In this document: positions 37,414-41,255 of the stretch, piece by piece
How the letters are laid out: the number at the start of each line of letters is the position of its first letter
Numbering within the stretch: the first letter of the stretch is position 1
Source of the DNA: Phycisphaerales bacterium
GTDB taxonomy: Bacteria > Planctomycetota > Phycisphaerae > UBA1845
NCBI GenBank assembly: GCA_003597935.1
Contig: QZJT01000065.1
Location: forward strand, 1-41,255
Reading direction: 5' to 3'
Length of the DNA stretch: 41,255 nucleotides
Made by a program: the position numbers and the translations under genes
Notes under the pieces: generated by a model
Seen by the model: only the letters and a program-made list of their open reading frames with translations
Told to the model about the DNA's origin: nothing
The model's database searches: none

Positions 37414-37464
37414 CAATAGTTTATTGCTTCAACTATTGACATCGAGCCTTGCTATAGCAATACT
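37414..37464 (+). promoter_or_regulatory. Palindrome-rich promoter of the ABC/GNAT gene
   Basis: TTGACA (37436-37441) is followed after 17 bp by AATACT (37459-37464). Two inverted repeats overlap it: CAATAGTT-N9-AACTATTG (37414-37438) across the -35, and the perfect palindrome TTGCTATAGCAA (37449-37460) in the spacer and -10. These are good operator candidates for a dimeric repressor. The rest of the 37171-37413 spacer shows no gene. Confidence 0.6.
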
Positions 37465-37503
37465 CTCAGATGTTCTTGTTTTGTTTGGTATCGAGGATTG
37501 CCG

Positions 37504-39114
37504 ATGTCACGCCCGCTCGTGCCGCAACTGACGAGAGTGGATCGCCACCAGCCCTTTCGCTTTGAGGCCGGAAATCCGGGAGAAGCCTCCGCGCCCCTGT
37601 GCGGCCGGCGTTCGCTCCATCCCGTGTACCCCGTTTCAATGGACGTTCGGAGGTTCCCGCAATCCCGCGCTCCGCACCCGCGCCATGATCCGCGCCGGGC
37701 GGGGGGGGCCGGCCGCCGCGCGACTGCGCCATCGGCGTGCGACGCCCCCGCGATGGTAAGGGTGAAGACACAGGTGACGGCGCCGCCCGTTCGGCGCACG
37801 GAGCGCACTACGCGGATCGCGGCCGCGTTCGGACTCGGGCTCGATCGGAGCACGCAGAGAGTCATCGACCGGGTGAGTTTCAATCTGGCCGACGGCCGCA
37901 TCGTGTTACTGCTCGGGGCGTCCGGCAGCGGCAAGACGACGGTGATGAAAGCGCTCGCCGATGCGCTGCCTTTCCGGGTGACGGTCGACGCCGCGGAGTT
38001 CCCCCCGGACGCCGCCATCATCGACGGCGTGGGCGCGGGCCTGGGGCTGGATGAGACGCTCGCACTGCTGAGCCGCTGCGCCCTGGGCGAAGCGCCGCTG
38101 TGGCTGCGGCGCATCGACGAGTTGTCGTGCGGCCAGCGGTTTCGCGCCGCGCTGGCAAGGGCGCTGGCGGCCGCTCTCGCTTCGCGCCCGCGGCGGGTGC
38201 TGCTGTGCGATGAGTTCGCCACCGGGCTGCACCGGCGGGCCGCCCGGGCGCTGGGCTTCAACCTGCGCCGGTTGGTCAGCGAACACCGGTTGTGCGCCGT
38301 GGCGGCGAGCTGCACCGACGACGTCATCTGTGACTTGCGTCCCGACGTCGTCGTCCGCTTCGTCGGGGGGGGGCGGTGTACGGTGGAGGAGCGTGCCCCG
38401 CGCCCGGCCGCGCCGTTCAGCCTGCGGCGCACCGTCTGCATCGAACCGGGCAGCAAGCGGGACTACGCGGACTTCGCCCCCATGCACTATCGCGCCACGG
38501 ATGAGCTGGGTTTCGTGGACAAAGTGTTCGTCCTGCGCGAGCGCCGCGGCGCAGCGGCCCTGGGCATCATCGTGTACGCCCACGGGCCGCGCGAACTGGC
38601 GCTGCGCAACGAGGCGACCGGCGGGCGTTTCGTCCGCGGCCTGGAGCGGCTCAATCGCGAGTGCCGCATGATCCGCCGCCTGGTCATCCACCCCGACGTG
38701 CGCGGCTGCGGGCTGGGGCGGCTGCTGGTGCGGCGCACCCTGCCGCTGGTCGGCACGCGCTTCGTCGAATGCCTGGCGACGATGGGAGACGTCAACCCCG
38801 TCTTCGAGCGGGCCGGCATGCGCCGCATCGGCCGCTGCGAGTATCCGCCCTGCTTTCGTGTCTCGCTGGACCGCCTGCGGACCCTGGGCGTCGCTCCCTG
38901 CGACGGCGGGTTCGTCGCTCGAGTGGGGCGCAGCCGCGAGGTCCGCGGGATCGTTTCCGCCGCCGTCGCCCGGTGGTACTGGGCCACCGTAGGCGAAGGC
39001 GACCGCCGCGTCGCCCGGCAATCACCTGACATGCTGGCGCAGCTCTACCGCAACCTGCTTTCGAGCCGGCCGGTGTATTACCTGTGGGAAGCGAGTGAGG
39101 GAATGAGGGAATGA
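37504..39114 (+). CDS. ABC-type ATPase fused to GNAT acetyltransferase domain
   Basis: The 536-aa product starts at an ATG with GAGG seven bases upstream. The first ~100 residues are Arg/Pro-rich and poorly structured; an ATG at 37753 is an alternative start. An ABC ATPase domain follows: Walker A GASGSGKTT near 138-146, signature ELSCGQRFRAALARAL near 206, and Walker B RRVLLCDEFATGLH near 232-244. There are no transmembrane segments, so it is not a transporter component by itself. The second half is GNAT-like, with the acetyl-CoA-binding pattern RRLVIHPDVRGCGLGRLLVR near 392-411 and PVFERAGMRRIGRCEYPP after it. The substrate is unknown. It stands alone, pointing away from lexA, behind a palindrome-rich promoter. 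The C-terminus EGMRE lies in an octamer repeat. Confidence 0.85.
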   Translation: MSRPLVPQLTRVDRHQPFRFEAGNPGEASAPLCGRRSLHPVYPVSMDVRRFPQSRAPHPRHDPRRAGGAGRRATAPSACDAPAMVRVKTQVTAPPVRRTERTTRIAAAFGLGLDRSTQRVIDRVSFNLADGRIVLLLGASGSGKTTVMKALADALPFRVTVDAAEFPPDAAIIDGVGAGLGLDETLALLSRCALGEAPLWLRRIDELSCGQRFRAALARALAAALASRPRRVLLCDEFATGLHRRAARALGFNLRRLVSEHRLCAVAASCTDDVICDLRPDVVVRFVGGGRCTVEERAPRPAAPFSLRRTVCIEPGSKRDYADFAPMHYRATDELGFVDKVFVLRERRGAAALGIIVYAHGPRELALRNEATGGRFVRGLERLNRECRMIRRLVIHPDVRGCGLGRLLVRRTLPLVGTRFVECLATMGDVNPVFERAGMRRIGRCEYPPCFRVSLDRLRTLGVAPCDGGFVARVGRSREVRGIVSAAVARWYWATVGEGDRRVARQSPDMLAQLYRNLLSSRPVYYLWEASEGMRE

Positions 39115-39130
39115 GGGAGTGAGGGAGGGA
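39095..39130. repeat. Octamer tandem repeat spanning the ABC/GNAT stop codon
   Basis: Units GTGAGGGA, ATGAGGGA, ATGAGGGA, GTGAGGGA run in tandem and supply the last residues and the TGA stop of the ABC/GNAT gene. The same unit in other phases is found at 34025-34128. Confidence 0.85.
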
Positions 39131-39220
39131 GCGTGGGATGAGTCTCCCTCGCACGCGCCGCAACGGAATCGCCTGCTGCCCCGAAGGGCCCGGAACATAT
39201 CAGTGCCCGTCAGACCTCCG

Positions 39221-39437
39221 CCGCCCCGAAGGGGCCGGAATATATCAGCCCAGGGCAGAGCGAAGCGCCGCCCTGGGTATCCGGCTGGTGGAACGTGAGC
39301 CCTGAAAGGGCGGCACAGCGGGGTCGATCGTTGCGTGTGCCCGAGGTTGTGTCGCCCTTTCAGGGCTCCAATTGTATGAGGCGCCCGCAACCCAGGGCGT
39401 TGCCCTGGGCTGGCATGTTCCTGCCCCTTCGGGGCGG
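39221..39437. repeat. Large imperfect inverted repeat with sub-hairpins
   Basis: The outer arms CCGCCCCGAAGGGGC (39221-39235) and GCCCCTTCGGGGCGG (39423-39437) are perfect complements. The inner arms AGCCCTGAAAGGGCGGCACA (39298-39317) and TGTGTCGCCCTTTCAGGGCT (39348-39367) pair at 19 of 20. Between them lie CCCAGGGC/GCCCTGGG hairpins. A partial outer unit (CCCCGAAGGGCCCGGAACAT) precedes at 39179. No coding content; it abuts the broken RHS piece. Confidence 0.8.
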
Positions 39438-39438
39438 T

Positions 39439-39636
39439 TGGGACGGGACACCGTCACGTACTCGTTCGCCTCGTTGGCGGTGTAGATGCGGGTGTCTGGT
39501 TGTCGCTCGTCCTGGCAGGTCACGCGGTTGCCCAGTCGAAAGTACACGAACGCCTCCGCTCTGGTCACGCCGCTATCATCATAGTCCACCCGGGTGAGGC
39601 GATGCAAGCCGTCGTAGTCAACGCGCCGCCTCTGAG
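39439..39636 (-). pseudogene. RHS-repeat fragment, downstream piece
   Basis: The minus strand encodes RRVDYDGLHRLTRVDYDDSG, then VTRAEAFVYFRLGNRVTCQD and TYTANEANEYVTV-like sequence (IYTANEANEYVTV), all typical YD/RHS repeats. It has no start and is cut on the left by the inverted repeat at 39221-39437 and on the right by the REP-flanked insertion. Confidence 0.75.
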
Positions 39637-39864
39637 CGAGCCGCGTGGCTTCAGCCCGCGCGGATATTCCGACTTAGCGCCATACACCAAGTGATCACAT
39701 CACTTCCATCGCCGGGGGGCACGCCGCCAGAAGCGCGCTCTCTGGCCGCACCTCCGAACTTTCGCACTTCCAGCGAGCCGTGGAAAATCAAGGAACGCCA
39801 ATCGCCAGGATGGACGCCGCGACAACGCCGCACCTCCGCGCGGGCTAAAGCCACGCGGCTCGCC
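39635..39864. mobile_element. REP-flanked insertion in RHS sequence
   Basis: Inverted palindrome copies at 39635-39665 (AGCGAGCCGCGTGGCTTCAG...) and 39833-39864 (CCTCCGCGCGGGCTAAAGCC...) bracket about 167 bp that is not RHS-like. RHS repeat coding resumes on both sides, so the block seems to have entered an RHS gene or gene piece. The size and layout match the insertions in the RND gene. Confidence 0.7.
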
Positions 39865-40444
39865 CGGAAGAACCCGTCGGCATTGGCCCCGCCGCCGCGA
39901 CGCGGGTCAATCTCCAGCCGGTTGCCGACCTTGTCGAAGCTGTAGTCGTACCGCGCCAGCGTGTCGAGTTCGGCCCCGTCGAACCAGTTGCGTTTCCTGA
40001 CTGGACGCGGCAGTCCGATCCTCTAGTCGGACAAACATCACGCCCGCACTCGGGGCACGTGCCGCTAATGTTTCCGGTGAGATCATAGCCACACATGCAA
40101 TGCCACTGTTTCGCGCTCTTTCTGTCTCGAGGGAAGATGGACGCTATGAAGAGGAGCATCACTGGAAGCCAGAGTGGAACGGCGAAACCGATTGGGTTAT
40201 CAAATCCCCATCGAATGCAATGCATAGCGTGGTAGCGATACCAACCTGCCACACCGCCGTGCCCTACACCCACTCCGGGCTCGTAGACAAACCGACCATC
40301 GACGATAATAAACTGATCCGCCGATCCGTGCCCTCGATACCACCCGTACACGATGCCTAATCGTGTAGATTCTATCCAAGGGACAACCATTAGGCCACAG
40401 AGGCCTACACGAGTCCACTGCAGTACCTTCCGTCGCCGACTCAT
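39845..40444 (-). CDS. Membrane zinc-ribbon protein, candidate immunity protein with run-on C-terminus
   Basis: The 199-aa frame begins 4 bp after the stop of the RHS toxin gene, with GAGG nine bases before the ATG. Residues 1-140 look native: a transmembrane segment at about 10-28, a soluble part rich in Tyr/Gly/His, a second transmembrane segment (VPLWLPVMLLFIASIF), and the zinc ribbon CMCGYDLTGNISGTCPECG common in Phycisphaerae. The last ~60 residues are an out-of-frame reading of the RHS fragment and the REP copy, so the true stop has been lost. By position it is the natural candidate for immunity to the adjacent toxin, which is inference; CGYDLTGN proteins also occur without toxins. Its GC content is lower than that of the left part of the window. 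Confidence 0.65.
   Translation of the reverse strand: MSRRRKVLQWTRVGLCGLMVVPWIESTRLGIVYGWYRGHGSADQFIIVDGRFVYEPGVGVGHGGVAGWYRYHAMHCIRWGFDNPIGFAVPLWLPVMLLFIASIFPRDRKSAKQWHCMCGYDLTGNISGTCPECGRDVCPTRGSDCRVQSGNATGSTGPNSTRWRGTTTASTRSATGWRLTRVAAAGPMPTGSSGRAAWL
39866..39992 (-). pseudogene. RHS-repeat fragment, upstream piece
   Basis: The minus strand encodes NWFDGAELDTLARYDYSFDK then VGNRLEIDPRRGGGANADGF, a YD-repeat stretch with no start. The 40444 gene runs through it in another frame. Together with 39439-39636 it looks like one former RHS segment split by the insertion. Confidence 0.75.
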
Positions 40445-40448
40445 TGTG

Positions 40449-41255
40449 CTATCCTCGCCGCTCCTGTACTGGCCGCCCGTGGACTGGGCAGGCCAGCCCT
40501 CGACGCAGAACGCGAGTTACCATATTGTCGATCTCGGTGCCCGACATGCCAGTGCATCCTTTGTGCAACGCTGGATACACATCTCTCACTAATCGCCTTA
40601 TGCACTCGACCTCAGTCTCTCCCTTGTTCCAGCCGCCTCTCGGACTACACTGCCGCGAGCAGTAGAGAGAACGCACTTCGTGGGCGAGGAAATCTAAGCA
40701 CGGGTCTTCCTCTCCACTCCGCCAATCCCGGCATTTCGAGTCGACGTGAATCAGCTCGTGCAAGAATGCCGCATTCATAGTGTTCTCGAAATTGACTCTC
40801 CGATTGAACATCTCGCAGTTGGTACACAAGGTGATCGTGTATTTACCAGGGCTTCCACCCCACTTGGCTGCGGGAACACTGCCTGAAGGGTCGATCCGGC
40901 ACGTATTGTCGCACTCGACCGTAAACATGCACTTGTTTCTGTTTTGTATGCTCTGGAGGTCGCGAATAAGTTGTATCACTTCGTTCCAGACACCGCCCAT
41001 GATGGTCCCATTGCCGCGACACTTCGGTCTGGCTGCACATTGTATCTTCTCACAAACCTCTGACTTCGTGAGAGTTTGTCCGCCAGATGGATCCAGGATG
41101 ACGAGTGGACTGGCATGGAGGGCAAGATATAGATCCAGCGCATCGATGAACTCCAACGGATCCCTCTGCATCCACCGTCCCAGGTCGGGGTTGTACCATC
41201 GCGCCCGGCTGTACTGGATCTGGCGGTTGAGGCTGTACTCGGCGCCGCAGTTGAC
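40449..41255 (-). CDS. RHS polymorphic toxin, C-terminal part with zincin-like HELIH domain (5' end missing)
   Basis: The frame is open from the right edge, and 268 residues are visible. It starts in the RHS core (NCGAEYSLNRQIQYSRARWY, NPDLGRWMQRDPLEF) and ends that domain at VILDPSGG, the usual junction where the toxin tip begins. The ~205-residue tip is Cys-rich, visibly less GC-rich, and has the metal-binding motif HELIH in NAAFLHELIHVDSKC. A possible third ligand lies in DFLAHEVRSLYC about 20 residues later. That fits a zinc metallopeptidase-type toxin delivered to competitors by an RHS shell. The variable tip, adjacent small gene and broken RHS pieces downstream are the classic layout of such loci. 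Activity is inferred only. Confidence 0.85.
   Translation of the reverse strand, partial: VNCGAEYSLNRQIQYSRARWYNPDLGRWMQRDPLEFIDALDLYLALHASPLVILDPSGGQTLTKSEVCEKIQCAARPKCRGNGTIMGGVWNEVIQLIRDLQSIQNRNKCMFTVECDNTCRIDPSGSVPAAKWGGSPGKYTITLCTNCEMFNRRVNFENTMNAAFLHELIHVDSKCRDWRSGEEDPCLDFLAHEVRSLYCSRQCSPRGGWNKGETEVECIRRLVRDVYPALHKGCTGMSGTEIDNMVTRVLRRGLACPVHGRPVQERRG

Overview
The window is about 41 kb of GC-rich bacterial DNA, most likely from a planctomycete of the Phycisphaerae or a close relative. The taxonomic reading rests on a small membrane protein carrying the CGYDLTGNISGTCPECG zinc-ribbon signature, a dockerin-like tail (DLDGDKDADLADMRAFQLCF), a beta-helix secreted protein, and housekeeping genes scattered among many secreted proteins of unknown role. 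This placement is inference from family knowledge; no marker gene was searched.

Left part (1-8.6 kb, minus strand): a nusA - infB - zinc-ribbon membrane protein - rbfA - endonuclease III-like - TPR cluster, i.e. the transcription/translation operon without rimP. A near-consensus promoter (TTGACA, 16 bp, TATAAT) lies about 410 bp upstream of nusA, and a strong intrinsic terminator sits between them. This suggests either a separate ~295-nt RNA or attenuation of the operon.

Middle (8.7-27 kb): mostly envelope and secreted proteins (a degenerate esterase-like protein, an amidase, a VIT/vWA protein, a subtilase with a Cys-rich tail, a dockerin-like protein, a propeller-like protein, a DUF418 membrane protein and a beta-helix protein), plus urocanase hutU. 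A HEPN two-gene cassette sits at the 3' end of hutU, flanked by a 124-bp direct repeat of that 3' end. The distal copy still encodes a longer urocanase C-terminus, so this looks like an insertion that replaced the gene end.

Right part (27-41 kb): an FRG-domain gene followed by a truncated TIR-domain start; an RND efflux pair whose permease has taken up two REP-flanked insertions that are translated in frame; proS; lexA with an overlapping upstream frame; an ABC-ATPase/GNAT fusion with a palindrome-rich promoter; and, running in from the right edge, an RHS polymorphic toxin with a zincin-like C-terminus, a candidate immunity gene, and broken RHS pieces.

A dispersed palindromic repeat (core CCGCGGGCTTCAGCCCGCG and its 'CCACGCGG' variant) runs through the window. 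It is often found as inverted pairs bracketing 40-180 bp, and twice inside 158-163 bp units with their own terminal inverted repeats. This repeat family, its entry into coding sequence, and the hutU/HEPN insertion are the most unusual signals here.
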